DNA of 64,000 nt, taken from NCBI RefSeq assembly GCF_010211745.1, contig NZ_PDWQ01000001.1, forward strand, positions 62,001 to 126,000. Direction: 5' to 3'. Position 1 is the stretch's first letter, and the number at the start of each line of letters is the position of its first letter. Below, piece by piece: positions 28,846 to 37,806 of this stretch. The stretch comes from Pseudoxanthomonas kalamensis DSM 18571. Lineage in GTDB: Bacteria; Pseudomonadota; Gammaproteobacteria; Xanthomonadales; Xanthomonadaceae. The notes under the pieces were generated by a model. That model was given only the letters and a program-made list of their open reading frames with translations, ran no database searches and had not been told where the DNA came from. A program made the position numbers and the translations under genes.

Positions 28846-29283
28846 TCAATGCGGTTCCGGCCGTCGCCACAGCCAGACAGCCACTACGGCCATGCAGGTG
28901 ATCGGGAGAGCACTCATCCACCAGCGGTGGCCGTCGATCCACAGCGGCAGGATCAGCAGGGTCGCGGCGCAGGCCAGCATCGTCCAGGTCGCCGCGCGCT
29001 TGGCCCGTCGCGACACCGCCCCCTGCGCCTGCCAGTCGCGGATGACCGGGCCGAAGCGGGGATGCGCCAGCAGCTGTCGATGCAGCCGCTCGGAACCGCG
29101 CGCGGCGGCATAGGCGGCGATCAGCACGAAGACCGTGGTCGGCAGCCCCGGCACGAAGATGCCGACGATGCCCGTGCCCAGGCTGGCATAGGCCAGCAGC
29201 CACCAGGCCCAGCGCAGGCGCGTCGGTCGCGGCGAAGCCGGATCGGAAGGCGGGTCATGCATGTCGGCCGGATCGGAAGGCAT
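28846..29283 (-). CDS. DUF454 (YbaN) family inner-membrane protein
   Basis: Predicted protein of 145 residues with about four hydrophobic segments and the YbaN hallmark TGIVGIFVPGLPTTVFVLIA followed by SERLHRQLLAHPRFGPVIRD. Function unknown. The start is uncertain: ATG at 29283 or 29262 are both in frame and neither has a good ribosome-binding site. The 15-mer GCCGGATCGGAAGGC occurs twice around the start region, and the family similarity begins after it. Confidence 0.82.
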   Translation of the reverse strand: MPSDPADMHDPPSDPASPRPTRLRWAWWLLAYASLGTGIVGIFVPGLPTTVFVLIAAYAAARGSERLHRQLLAHPRFGPVIRDWQAQGAVSRRAKRAATWTMLACAATLLILPLWIDGHRWWMSALPITCMAVVAVWLWRRPEPH

Positions 29284-29334
29284 CTTCGACGGCAAAGGTA
29301 ACCGCATCGCGCGCGGCCTGCTCGCGTCCACGAC

Positions 29335-29363
29335 AAAAAAGAACGCCGGGTTGTCCCGGCGTT
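29335..29363 (-). terminator. Rho-independent terminator of the oligopeptidase gene
   Basis: AACGCCGGG (29342-29350) and CCCGGCGTT (29355-29363) form a perfect 9-base stem with a TTGT loop. On the minus strand the stem is followed by CTTTTTTG. It lies just past the stop of the 29391-31580 gene. Confidence 0.85.
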
Positions 29364-29390
29364 CGTTCGTTCAAACCGCCCGCATCCAGC

Positions 29391-31580
29391 TCACTTCGCG
29401 CCCGGGCCATCCACGCCGAGCTGGTCGAGCATGAAGCCGTACATCTCGGCCTGCTCGCGATAGCGGCGGAAGCGTCCGGACTTGCCGCCGTGGCCGGCGT
29501 CCATATTGACCCGGAACACCACCGGCTTGTCGCTGGTGTCCAGGTCGCGCAACCGCGCCACGTACTTGGCCGGTTCCCAGTACTGTACCTGCGAATCCCA
29601 TAGCCCGGTGCCGACGAACATGGCCGGATAGTCCTGCGCACGCAGGTTGTCGTACGGCGAATAGGTCAGCATGTAGTCGTAGTAGGTCTTCTGCTCGGGG
29701 TTGCCCCATTCATCGTATTCGTTGGTGGTCAGCGGGATGCTGGGATCGAGCATGGTGGTGACCACGTCGACGAACGGCACCTGCGACAGGACCACCGCGT
29801 ATTTCTCCGGCGCCATGTTGGCTACCGCACCCATCAGCAGGCCACCGGCGCTGCCACCGTAGGCGGCCACCCGGTTGCGAGCCGCATAGCCCTGTTCGAC
29901 CAGGGCGTCGGTGACGTCGATGAAGTCGGTGAAGGTGTTGAGCTTGTGCAGTAGCTTGCCGTCCTCGTACCACTTGCGGCCCATCTCTTCGCCGCCACGG
30001 ATGTGGGCGATGGCGTAGACCATGCCGCGGTCGAGCAGGCTGACCGTGGTGACGCTGAACCCCGGGTCCATCGAGGCGCCGTAGCTGCCGTAGCCGTATT
30101 GCAGCAGGGCGGCGCTGCCATCCTTGCGGAACCCCTTGCGGTAGACCAGAGAGACCGGAATCCTGGTGCCATCGCGGGCGGTCGCCCACAGCCGCTCGGT
30201 CACGTAGTTCGCCGGATCGTAGCCGGGGACCGGTTGCTGCTTCAGCAGCCGGCGCTCGCCGGTCCTGACGTTCAGCTCGTAGGTCGTCGACGGCGTGGTC
30301 ATCGAGGTATAGCGGTAACGGAGCCAGTCGGTATTGCTTTCCGCATTGGTCGACAGCCCCATCGAATAGGCCGGCTCGTCAGCCTTGACGTATTCCTCGC
30401 CACCGCCGTCGCGAATGATGCGCAAGCGCTCCAGCGCGTTGGAGCGTTCGGCGACCACGGTGAACCCGTCGAACAGCTCGAAGCCTTCGACCAGCACGTC
30501 GTCGCGATGCGCCACCCAGTCGGTCCAGTCCTTGCGCGAGTTCGAGCCGTCGGCCGCGGTGACCAGCTTGAAGTTGGTCGCCGGCTTGCCGTCAGCGCCG
30601 GGGGCGTTGGTACGGATCGTCCAGTGGTCACCCAGATGGTCGGGGAGGTATTCGACGTCGCGTTCGCGCGGGGCCAGTACGGTGAATTCGCGCGGATCGG
30701 CGGCCGGTGCGTAACGGTATTCGCTGGACACCGTACTGCTGACGCCGATGACGATGTACTTGTCGTCGCGGGTGCGGCCGATGCCCATGTAGAAGCTGTC
30801 GTCCGGCTCCTCGTAGACCAGCGCGTCGTCGCCGGCGGGGCTGCCCAGCACGTGCTTCTTGACCCGCTTGCTGAGCAGGGTTTCCGGATCCTTGTCGACG
30901 TAGAACAGGGTGCGGTTGTCGTCGGCCCAGACCAGGTTGGGTTCGGCGTTGGCGATCATGTCCGGCAGCAGTTCGCCGCTTTCCAGATCCTTGAAACGGA
31001 TTGTGTACTGGCGACGGCCGTTGGTGTCGTCGGCGTAGGCGAGCAGCCGGTTGTCCTGGCTGACCTCGTAATCGCCGACGTTGTAGTAATCCTTGCCTTC
31101 GCCGAGCGCGTTGACGTCCAGCAGCACCTGCTCACCGGCGAAATCGCCGGCCTCGTTGGCCTTCTGGATCGATAGCGCGTCCACGCCCGGGCCGTCCTGC
31201 CGGCGCGCGTGCACCGGGTAATCCTTGCCGGTCTCGAAGCGACTGTAGTACCACCAGCCACGCTCGCGGTACGGCACCGAGCTGTCGTCCTGCTTGATGC
31301 GGCCGACGATTTCGCCGTACAGCGTGTCCTGCAGCGGCTTCAGCGGCGCCAGCAGCTGGTCGGCATAGGCGTTCTCCGCCTTCAGGTAGGCCAGCATGGC
31401 CTTGTCCTCGCGGGCGTCGTCGCGCAGCCAGTAGTACTCGTCGTTGCGCTCGGCGCCGTGCGGCGCCTTGACCACGTGCGGCCGCTTTTCGGCGTCGGGA
31501 GGCGTGGCCGCAGCGGCCAGTACGGAGGTGACGGGAATGTTCATCAGTGCGATTGCGAACAGGAAGGAGGTCGGTTTCAT
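29391..31580 (-). CDS. secreted S9A oligopeptidase (oligopeptidase B-like)
   Basis: Serine peptidase of 729 residues with a signal peptide (cleavage near residue 24, SVLAAAA). An N-terminal beta-propeller is followed by an alpha/beta-hydrolase domain with Ser577 in AAYGGSAGGLLMG, Asp662 in GTGLWDSQVQYWE and His697 in MDAGHGGKSGRF. The wording matches protease II/OpdB, which cuts after Lys/Arg in peptides up to about 30 residues; export distinguishes it from cytosolic E. coli PtrB. Upstream on the same strand lies a second S9 peptidase, 43 bases away, so the pair is probably co-transcribed and ends at the terminator. Confidence 0.93.
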   Translation of the reverse strand: MKPTSFLFAIALMNIPVTSVLAAAATPPDAEKRPHVVKAPHGAERNDEYYWLRDDAREDKAMLAYLKAENAYADQLLAPLKPLQDTLYGEIVGRIKQDDSSVPYRERGWWYYSRFETGKDYPVHARRQDGPGVDALSIQKANEAGDFAGEQVLLDVNALGEGKDYYNVGDYEVSQDNRLLAYADDTNGRRQYTIRFKDLESGELLPDMIANAEPNLVWADDNRTLFYVDKDPETLLSKRVKKHVLGSPAGDDALVYEEPDDSFYMGIGRTRDDKYIVIGVSSTVSSEYRYAPAADPREFTVLAPRERDVEYLPDHLGDHWTIRTNAPGADGKPATNFKLVTAADGSNSRKDWTDWVAHRDDVLVEGFELFDGFTVVAERSNALERLRIIRDGGGEEYVKADEPAYSMGLSTNAESNTDWLRYRYTSMTTPSTTYELNVRTGERRLLKQQPVPGYDPANYVTERLWATARDGTRIPVSLVYRKGFRKDGSAALLQYGYGSYGASMDPGFSVTTVSLLDRGMVYAIAHIRGGEEMGRKWYEDGKLLHKLNTFTDFIDVTDALVEQGYAARNRVAAYGGSAGGLLMGAVANMAPEKYAVVLSQVPFVDVVTTMLDPSIPLTTNEYDEWGNPEQKTYYDYMLTYSPYDNLRAQDYPAMFVGTGLWDSQVQYWEPAKYVARLRDLDTSDKPVVFRVNMDAGHGGKSGRFRRYREQAEMYGFMLDQLGVDGPGAK

Positions 31581-31623
31581 ATGGGGTCCGCTCGTGTCGG
31601 GACAACGGCCGGTTCCGCCGTTA

Positions 31624-33729
31624 TCAGGGTTTGCCCAGTTGCTGCCACAGGAAGGTCAGGTAGAGCGCATCCATGTGCGCGGACTGGCGGTTGTTGGCTG
31701 CGCCGCCGTGGCCGCCCTCGATGTTTTCGTAGTAACGCACGTCTTTTCCGGCCGCGGACATCTTCGCCATCATCTTGCGCGCATGGCCCGGGTGCACGCG
31801 ATCGTCGCGGGTCGAGGTCAGCAGCAGGGTCGGCGGGTAGTCGCGCTTCGGATCGAACAGGTGATACGGGGAGAAGCTGCGGATGAACTCCCAGTCGGCC
31901 GTGTCGGGATCGCCGTATTCGGCCATCCACGAGGCACCGGCCAGCAGGTGGCTGTAGCGTTTCATGTCCAGCAGCGGCACCTGGATGACCACCGCGCCGA
32001 ACAGTTCCGGATACTGGACCAGCATGTTGCCGGTCAGCAGGCCGCCGTTGCTGCCGCCGCGGATGCCCAGGCGCTTGGGCGAGGTCACCTTGCGCGCGAT
32101 CAGGTCCTGCGCGACCGCAGCGAAGTCCTCGTAGGCCTTGTGCCGGTTGGCCTTCAGCGCGGCCTGGTGCCAGCGCGGGCCGTATTCGCCGCCGCCGCGG
32201 ATGTTGGCCACCGCGTACACGCCGCCGCGCTCCAGCCAGCCCTTGCCGATGCCGCCGGAGTAGCCCGGCGTCAGCGAAATCTCGAAGCCGCCATAGCCGT
32301 ACAGCAGGGTCGGGGTGTCGCCGTCGTAATGCAGGTCCTTCGGCCGCACCAGGAAATACGGGATCCGGGTGCCATCCTTCGAGGTCGCGAAGTGCTGCTC
32401 GATGACGTGCTTCGAGGCGTCGAAGAACGCGGGCATCGACTTCAGCACCTCCAGCGCATCGGCCGGGCCGCCGGCCTCGGCCAGGACCAGCGTGGTCGGG
32501 GTCAGATAGTCGGTGACGGTCAGCCAGATCGCATCGCTTTCGTCGGCATCGACCGCAGAGACGCTGGTGGTGCCGTTGTCGAGCGAACCGACCTGCATCG
32601 GTGCCGACGCCCACTTGCCGTCGGCGTAAGTCAGTACGCTCAGCTTGTTCTTCACGTCCTCCAGCACGTTCAGAACGATGTGGTTGCGGGTCAACGTGAC
32701 GCCGGCCAGCGAGGTGCGCTCGGTCGGTTCGAACAGCACGTCGAAATCGCGCATGCCGGCCATGAAGTCGTCGAAGCGGGTTGCCAAGTACGAACCTGCG
32801 GCATAGGTCTTGCCGCCCACCGTCCACGGCTCGCGCAGCTCCAGCGTCAGCCATTCGCGGTACACGCCCTTGTTGGCCGAATTCGGCGCGTCGATCCGGG
32901 TCAGCGCGCCGTCGGCGCCGCGCAGGAACAGCTCGTCGTTGTAGAAGGCCAGCGTGCGGCTGACGAAATCGCGTTCGAAGCCGGGAGTGTCGTCATGGTA
33001 GGCGGCGATGTACATGTCGTCGGGCCCGCCTTCGTAAACGACCTTCGCGTCAGCCAGCGGCGTGCCGCGCTTCCATTCCTTGACGATGCGCGGATAGCCG
33101 GAACTGGTCAGGCTGCCGTCGCCGAAATCGGTGAAGACGTACACACTGTCCTCGTCGATCCAGCCGAGCCCGCCCTTGGCCTCCGGGCGGAAGAAGCCGT
33201 CCTCCACCCACTCCTTCTTCGACAGGTCGAATTCGCGGGTCACGTCGGCGTCGGCGCCGCCGCGCGACAGGGAAATCAGGCAGCGGCGGTAATCCGGCTT
33301 CAGGCAGCTGGCACCGTGCCAGACCCAGTTCTCGCCCTCGGCGGCGTTCAGCGCATCCAGATCGAGCACCGTTTCCCACTGCGGCTGCGGCTTGCGGTAT
33401 TCGGCCAGCGTGGTGCGGCGCCAGATGCCGCGCTCGTGCTGCTTGTCGCGCCAGAAGTTGTAGTACCAGTCGCCCTGCTTGTAGACGCCGGGGATCTTGG
33501 CGTCGGAGTCATAGATGGCCAGCAACTCGGATTCCAGTTGACGGAATTCCGGGGTCGCGGCCAGTTCGGCTTCGGCCTTGGCGTTCTGCTCGCGAACCCA
33601 GTCCAGCGCCTTGTCGTCGGTCACGGCTTCCAGCCACTGGTACGGGTCGGACACGGGGGGCTCCTGAGCAGGGGCGGCGCCCGCCGCGGCAAGACCGGCC
33701 AGCAGCAGCGAGGAAGACAGCTTGATCAT
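31624..33729 (-). CDS. secreted prolyl oligopeptidase family serine peptidase
   Basis: S9A peptidase of 701 residues. Signal peptide MIKLSSSLLLAGLAAAGAAP precedes a propeller starting DPYQWLEAVTDDKALDWVRE, the usual prolyl-oligopeptidase entry. Catalytic Ser560 is in IRGGSNGGLLTGNM, the Asp in TSTRDDRVHPGH (642/643) and His674 in IEGGHGGAANN. Length and motifs are those of prolyl oligopeptidases, which cut small peptides after Pro; export to the periplasm is predicted. The neighbouring OpdB-like gene would complement it in specificity. Confidence 0.93.
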   Translation of the reverse strand: MIKLSSSLLLAGLAAAGAAPAQEPPVSDPYQWLEAVTDDKALDWVREQNAKAEAELAATPEFRQLESELLAIYDSDAKIPGVYKQGDWYYNFWRDKQHERGIWRRTTLAEYRKPQPQWETVLDLDALNAAEGENWVWHGASCLKPDYRRCLISLSRGGADADVTREFDLSKKEWVEDGFFRPEAKGGLGWIDEDSVYVFTDFGDGSLTSSGYPRIVKEWKRGTPLADAKVVYEGGPDDMYIAAYHDDTPGFERDFVSRTLAFYNDELFLRGADGALTRIDAPNSANKGVYREWLTLELREPWTVGGKTYAAGSYLATRFDDFMAGMRDFDVLFEPTERTSLAGVTLTRNHIVLNVLEDVKNKLSVLTYADGKWASAPMQVGSLDNGTTSVSAVDADESDAIWLTVTDYLTPTTLVLAEAGGPADALEVLKSMPAFFDASKHVIEQHFATSKDGTRIPYFLVRPKDLHYDGDTPTLLYGYGGFEISLTPGYSGGIGKGWLERGGVYAVANIRGGGEYGPRWHQAALKANRHKAYEDFAAVAQDLIARKVTSPKRLGIRGGSNGGLLTGNMLVQYPELFGAVVIQVPLLDMKRYSHLLAGASWMAEYGDPDTADWEFIRSFSPYHLFDPKRDYPPTLLLTSTRDDRVHPGHARKMMAKMSAAGKDVRYYENIEGGHGGAANNRQSAHMDALYLTFLWQQLGKP

Positions 33730-33800
33730 GGATCGACACCGCGGGAAATGGACAGCCTTTCACGCTATCACAGCGACCCGCCCTTCCCACCTGCCGAAGG

Positions 33801-34085
33801 TCAGGCCACCCTGATCGGAACCAGCCGCCGGGCCTGCGGGAGGCGGCCTGCGGCGGCGCGGCGAACCGGCAGCCGGAACCGATACAGCGCCCACCAGGCG
33901 CTGGCCGGCATCCCGACCAGCCACAGCGGCCACCAGCCGAAGACTTCGCTATGGCCCCGCGTGGCCGGCAGCACCGCGACCAGGGCCAGGCCGGTCAGGG
34001 TCAGGGCACACAACGCCTGCGTCAGGCGCGGACAGGGCGAGGAGACGTGGCGGGAATGGCGACGGTGCGGAACAAGGCGGGGCAT
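33801..34085 (-). CDS. small membrane protein of unknown function
   Basis: Predicted protein of 94 residues with a basic N-terminus and two hydrophobic segments (ALCALTLTGLALVAVLP and EVFGWWPLWLVGMPASAWWA), ending in a basic tail. The ATG at 34085 has a GGAG Shine-Dalgarno 8 bases upstream, which is the main support. The reading frame stays open upstream into the regulator gene but that stretch has no sign of coding. I recognise similar Trp-rich proteins only as hypothetical xanthomonad proteins. Confidence 0.65.
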   Translation of the reverse strand: MPRLVPHRRHSRHVSSPCPRLTQALCALTLTGLALVAVLPATRGHSEVFGWWPLWLVGMPASAWWALYRFRLPVRRAAAGRLPQARRLVPIRVA

Positions 34086-34159
34086 GGCGACAACTCCGGC
34101 GGCGATGTTGCGCACAGCGTGCCTGCCGGTCATCTCACGGGTTGCGACGGTCGCCGCGA

Positions 34160-35128
34160 TCAGTGCTCGTAGTTGCCCAGCGCCAGTGCCAGCAGCGACT
34201 TGGCCTGTTCGCGCAATACCGGCGGGGCGACAATCTCGGCATCGGCGCCGTAGTGCAGCACGTCCATCAGCAGCTCGCGCGAGGCGCTGTACGGCACCTT
34301 CAGTTCGTAGCGGCCGTCGGGCAGGAAACGGCCCTGCTGCTTCGAATGCCACTGCTCGTCGGCCACCCAGCGCGCCGCCTTGGCGCTGAACACGATGGTC
34401 GCCCAGCCTTTCGGCTCGCCGGAAAAGATGCCGTAGCTGGAGGCCAGATGCTGGCTCAACTGCTCGCTGCCGATGTCGGTAGTCGTTTCGTCGAGCATGC
34501 GCGCCTGACTGATGCGGTCGGCGGCGAAGCTGCGCAAGCCTTCGCGCTCGTGGTCCCAGGCGTCCAGATACCAGTTGTCGCGGTAGTGGGTGATCCGCTG
34601 CGGCGATACCGTGCGGCGCGTGCGTTCGTCGGTGGAGCGCGCGCGGTATTCGAACTGCAGCCGTCGCCGCTCCAGCACCGCCGCGGCAACGGTGCGGAAC
34701 CCGGCCTCGTCGAGTTTGCGGCCGCGATGCGGGATGACCCGCACCCGCTCCACCGGCCATTGCGCGACCCCGGCGTGGTCGGCCAGCAGGCTCTCGATAC
34801 GCTTCTGCAACGGCGCCAGCGCGCTGGACAGCACGCCGCCGGTGGTGCGCGACAGCAACTGCTGCGCCGCCAGCAGGGCGTACAGCTCTTCCGAACTCAG
34901 CCACAGGCCGGGAAGTTCGAACCGGTCGCCCTCGCCGGCCGCATAGCGGAAGCCGGCCTCGCCGTCGCCTTCGATCGGTGCCATCAGCGCGTCGCGCAGA
35001 TAGGCCAGGTCACGATAGGCGGTGGCCCGCGAGCACCCCAGTTCATCCTGCAGCCGTCGCACCGTGACCGGGTAGCGGGCGGCCTTGAGGATGCGGTGCA
35101 GTGCGGTGATGCGCTCGATCTTGTCCAT
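34160..35128 (-). CDS. YafY-type transcriptional regulator (HTH-11 and WYL domains)
   Basis: DNA-binding regulator of 322 residues. An N-terminal winged helix (about 1-60: RITALHRILKAARYPVTVRR and GCSRATAYRDLAYLRD) is followed by a WYL ligand-sensing domain with the DNWYLDAWDHEREGLRSFAA segment that carries the Trp-Tyr-Leu. WYL proteins sense nucleic acids or other ligands and often control defence or DNA-damage genes; no such target is adjacent here. The ATG at 35128 begins MDKIERITALH. The two nearby genes are a small membrane protein downstream and a divergent lipoprotein gene upstream. Confidence 0.9.
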   Translation of the reverse strand: MDKIERITALHRILKAARYPVTVRRLQDELGCSRATAYRDLAYLRDALMAPIEGDGEAGFRYAAGEGDRFELPGLWLSSEELYALLAAQQLLSRTTGGVLSSALAPLQKRIESLLADHAGVAQWPVERVRVIPHRGRKLDEAGFRTVAAAVLERRRLQFEYRARSTDERTRRTVSPQRITHYRDNWYLDAWDHEREGLRSFAADRISQARMLDETTTDIGSEQLSQHLASSYGIFSGEPKGWATIVFSAKAARWVADEQWHSKQQGRFLPDGRYELKVPYSASRELLMDVLHYGADAEIVAPPVLREQAKSLLALALGNYEH

Positions 35129-35302
35129 GTCCCGGGCCCGCGGTCGTCTGCGGCCATTATGCCGGGGCATGGCCGTTTCCGCCGCACCGCTGCGTTGGCC
35201 GTGTCAACGGGGATTGCATTCGTTCGGTCCGGGGAAGGCGCCGCTTTCAGGCGCCCGACGCGGCCGTGCGCCGCATCCGCTGCTCCTCCACTGGAGAGAT
35301 CC

Positions 35303-35959
35303 ATGCCTCGCCTGCCGCTGACCGTGATCTGCACCGCCTTGCTGGCCGCCGCCTGCCGGCCCAGCGGCGATGCCGCCCTGCCGGCGACGCAACCCGCCGA
35401 AGCCGGGGCCGCGGCAACGGCCGTCGCCCCTGCGACGGATCCGGTCGCGGACGATCCGAAGCAGAAGGTCGCCGCATCGATGCAGGCCTTCCTCGGCGTG
35501 GACAGCTTCCACGCCATCATGGTCATGGAAGGTCCGCAGTCGATGACCAGCGAACTGGACTACGTGGCGCCGGACCGCTACCGCATGTCGATGCCGATGG
35601 GCACCCAAGTCATCATCGGCAACACCATGTACCTGCAGGCCGACGGACAGAAGGTGACCCTGCCCCTGCCCCTGCCCAGGGACAGCCTGAACCAGTGGCG
35701 CGATCCGCTGAAGCTGGAAGAAAACCGCGCCCGGCTGGAAGTGTCGGACCTGGGCAAGGACGCCGTCGAGGGCCAGCCCGCGCACAAGTACCGGGTCGGC
35801 CATGGCCCATCGCAAAACGAAGAGCTCACGCTCTGGATCGCCGAGGACGGCCTGCCGCTGCAACTGGTCAACACCGGCCAGGCGCAGGGCAAGCCCTACC
35901 GGATGACGATCCGCTACGGCCGCTACAACGATCCGGACATCCGCATCGACTCGCCCTGA
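35303..35959 (+). CDS. hypothetical lipoprotein
   Basis: Predicted lipoprotein of 218 residues; the signal ends in Ala-Ala-Cys18. After an Ala/Thr/Pro linker (about 21-50) comes a mostly beta domain (MEGPQSMTSELDYVAPDRYR, EELTLWIAEDGLPLQLV) reminiscent of LolA/LppX-like lipid-binding half-barrels, but I cannot assign a family firmly. GGAGAG at 35293-35298 is a good ribosome-binding site and decides the start. It is divergent from the WYL regulator and followed by a nested hairpin. Confidence 0.8.
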   Translation: MPRLPLTVICTALLAAACRPSGDAALPATQPAEAGAAATAVAPATDPVADDPKQKVAASMQAFLGVDSFHAIMVMEGPQSMTSELDYVAPDRYRMSMPMGTQVIIGNTMYLQADGQKVTLPLPLPRDSLNQWRDPLKLEENRARLEVSDLGKDAVEGQPAHKYRVGHGPSQNEELTLWIAEDGLPLQLVNTGQAQGKPYRMTIRYGRYNDPDIRIDSP

Positions 35960-36018
35960 GTCCGGACCCGATCGACCCGCATCGGGCCGGCAACGTTTCG
36001 GCCCGATTCACCCGCAAT

Positions 36019-36073
36019 GTGAAGAATGGCGGCCCACGCCGGCGTCCTGCCGGCGTTTTCCCCCATTCTTCAC
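36019..36073 (+). terminator. nested hairpin: terminator inside an 11-base inverted repeat
   Basis: Inner stem ACGCCGG (36036-36042) / CCGGCGT (36050-36056) is followed by TTTT, like a Rho-independent terminator for the upstream lipoprotein. It is enclosed by a perfect 11-base inverted repeat, GTGAAGAATGG (36019-36029) / CCATTCTTCAC (36063-36073), which ends directly at the GGAG ribosome-binding site of the next gene. Confidence 0.7.
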
Positions 36074-36083
36074 GGAGTTACGC

Positions 36084-36797
36084 ATGCGTCAGCATCTGGT
36101 TCTTGCCCTTCTGGCCGCGATGGCCGCCCCTGCCATCGCGCAGGCCGAGGACACCCAGGACTGGAGCGGACAGGGCGAACTGGGCCTGGCCGTTTCCAAG
36201 GGCAATACCGACAGTTCGACCCTGGTCGGCAAGCTCAACCTCGGCAAGGAGGCCGGCAGGTGGAAGAATGCATTCGGCGCCTCGTTCCTGTACGGCGAGC
36301 AGGACGACGTCGAAAGCGCCTACCGCTACGAGCTGTACGGCACCAGCGGCTACCGGCTGGGCGATCGCAGCTACCTGTTCGGATCGCTGCGCAACGAGCG
36401 CGACCACTTCACCGCCAACGAATACCAGTGGACCGCCGCCTTCGGCTACGGCTACGAGGCGATCAAGAACGACGCCACCCACCTGACCTTCGAGATCGGC
36501 CCCGGCTACCGCTGGGCCAAGTTGCAGGACGTACAGATCCACAACAACGAGGCGGTGCTGCGCGGCTTCATGGATTTCGGCCACCAGCTGACCGAGACCA
36601 CGTCGATCTACGACACCCTGCTGATCGAAGCCGGCTCGGACAACACCTACGCCAAGAACGACCTTGGTCTGCAGGTGCAGATGACCGAAGCACTGGCGCT
36701 GAAAGCCGGACTGGAAGTGCGCCACAACACCGACGTGCTGCCCGGCACCAAGAAGACCGATTCGCTGACCACGCTGAACGTGGTTTACGGCTTCTGA
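36084..36797 (+). CDS. DUF481 (YdiY-like) outer-membrane protein
   Basis: Secreted beta-barrel protein of 237 residues. A signal peptide (MRQHLVLALLAAMAAPAIAQ, cleavage about residue 20-22) is followed by WSGQGELGLAVSKGNTDSST, the DUF481 entry, and alternating beta strands ending in a terminal aromatic residue (NVVYGF), as in outer-membrane barrels. In relatives it is called salt-stress-induced outer-membrane protein; function is not known. GGAG lies 6-7 bases before the ATG, at the base of a nested hairpin that might influence initiation. Confidence 0.9.
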   Translation: MRQHLVLALLAAMAAPAIAQAEDTQDWSGQGELGLAVSKGNTDSSTLVGKLNLGKEAGRWKNAFGASFLYGEQDDVESAYRYELYGTSGYRLGDRSYLFGSLRNERDHFTANEYQWTAAFGYGYEAIKNDATHLTFEIGPGYRWAKLQDVQIHNNEAVLRGFMDFGHQLTETTSIYDTLLIEAGSDNTYAKNDLGLQVQMTEALALKAGLEVRHNTDVLPGTKKTDSLTTLNVVYGF

Positions 36798-36820
36798 GCA
36801 TTGCCGGCACGGCAGGATGG

Positions 36821-36847
36821 AAAACGCCGCCCTCGGGCGGCGTTTTT
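36821..36847. terminator. bidirectional Rho-independent terminator
   Basis: AAAACGCCGCC (36821-36831) pairs perfectly with GGCGGCGTTTT (36836-36846) around a CTCG loop and is followed by a further T. With A and T tracts on both sides it can stop DUF481 transcription (+) and hemC transcription (-). Confidence 0.88.
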
Positions 36848-36870
36848 CGTTGCCCGGCCATTTCCGCCAC

Positions 36871-37779
36871 TCAAGCCTGGGCCAGCAATTCGCCTGCGCC
36901 CTGCGCCAGCAGCATTTCGGCCAGCCGGCGGCCCAACGCATCGGCCTCGTCGCCGGTGGCTTCGGCGCGCACCAGACGGCCGTCGGTAGCGGAACCGACC
37001 AGCCCCTGCAATTGCAGCCCTGCCGGTGATTGCATCGTATAAGCCGCCACCGGTACATGGCAGCTGCCGTGCAGAGCCAGGTTCATCGCCCGCTCTGCCG
37101 CCACGCATCGCCGGGTCGGTGCATCGTCCAACTCGGCCAGCAGCGCCTTGGCGGCAGCATCGTCGCTGCGGCATTCCACCGCGATGGCGCCCTGCGCCGG
37201 CGCCGGCAGCCAGTCGGGCGCGTCCAGACGCTGGCGGATGCGCGCGCCGAATCCCAGCCGCTGCAGGCCCGCGCAAGCCAGCACGATGGCGTCGTACTCG
37301 CCGGCGTCCAGCTTGGCCAGCCGCGTGTTGACGTTGCCGCGCAGGTCCAGCAATTGCAGGTCGGGACGCCGCGCGCGCAACTGCGCCTGCCGGCGCAACG
37401 AGGACGTGCCCACCCGCGCGCCGTGCGGCAGCGCGTCCAGCCCGGCGTGGTCGTTGCTGACGAAGGCGTCGGCGTGATCGGCGCGCGCCAGCACCGCCGG
37501 CAGGGCGAAGCCGGGCTCCAGTTCCATCGGCACGTCCTTCAGCGAATGCACCGCGCAGTCGGCTTCGCCGCGCAGCATCGCCAGTTCCAGTTCCTTCAGG
37601 AACAGGCCCTTGCCGCCGATCGCCGCCAGCGACCGGTCCAGCACTTCGTCGCCGCGGGTGCTCATCGGCACCAGCACGACCTCCAGTCCGGGCCGTGCGG
37701 CGCGCAGGCGTTCAGCGACGTGTTCGCTCTGCCACAGGGCGAGCGGGCTCTTGCGGGTGGCGATGCGCAGGATCTGCAT
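36871..37779 (-). CDS. hemC: hydroxymethylbilane synthase (porphobilinogen deaminase)
   Basis: Condenses four porphobilinogen units in heme synthesis. The 302 residues begin [19 protein letters not shown] and contain [54 protein letters not shown] and the cofactor-binding cysteine in [14 protein letters not shown]. Other family members usually have GGCQVP here; the Cys is kept. CATAAT ends 6 bases before the ATG, with no Shine-Dalgarno. It lies 27 bases downstream of algR, the same order as in Pseudomonas, and in the window hemL gives a second heme-pathway gene. Confidence 0.96.
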   Translation of the reverse strand: MQILRIATRKSPLALWQSEHVAERLRAARPGLEVVLVPMSTRGDEVLDRSLAAIGGKGLFLKELELAMLRGEADCAVHSLKDVPMELEPGFALPAVLARADHADAFVSNDHAGLDALPHGARVGTSSLRRQAQLRARRPDLQLLDLRGNVNTRLAKLDAGEYDAIVLACAGLQRLGFGARIRQRLDAPDWLPAPAQGAIAVECRSDDAAAKALLAELDDAPTRRCVAAERAMNLALHGSCHVPVAAYTMQSPAGLQLQGLVGSATDGRLVRAEATGDEADALGRRLAEMLLAQGAGELLAQA

Positions 37780-37785
37780 CCCGCC

Positions 37786-37791
37786 ATTATG
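37786..37791 (-). promoter_or_regulatory. -10-like hexamer 6 bases before the hemC ATG
   Basis: CATAAT on the minus strand, in the algR-hemC spacer, would start a transcript at the hemC A of ATG. It suggests hemC can be transcribed separately from algR. Confidence 0.35.
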
Positions 37792-37806
37792 CCGTCGCCG
37801 GCGGGC

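Noticed and set aside
33736-33800. Fragment CCCTTCCCACCTGCCGAAGGTCAGG as another copy of the dispersed repeat
   Set aside because: Only short GCCGAAGG and CCCTTC words are shared, without the palindromic stem; likely chance in GC-rich DNA.
34086-34904. Upstream extension of the small membrane protein frame into the WYL regulator
   Set aside because: Open in frame but Arg/Ala/Gly-rich and overlapping a recognisable gene; the GGAG-supported ATG at 34085 is a better start.
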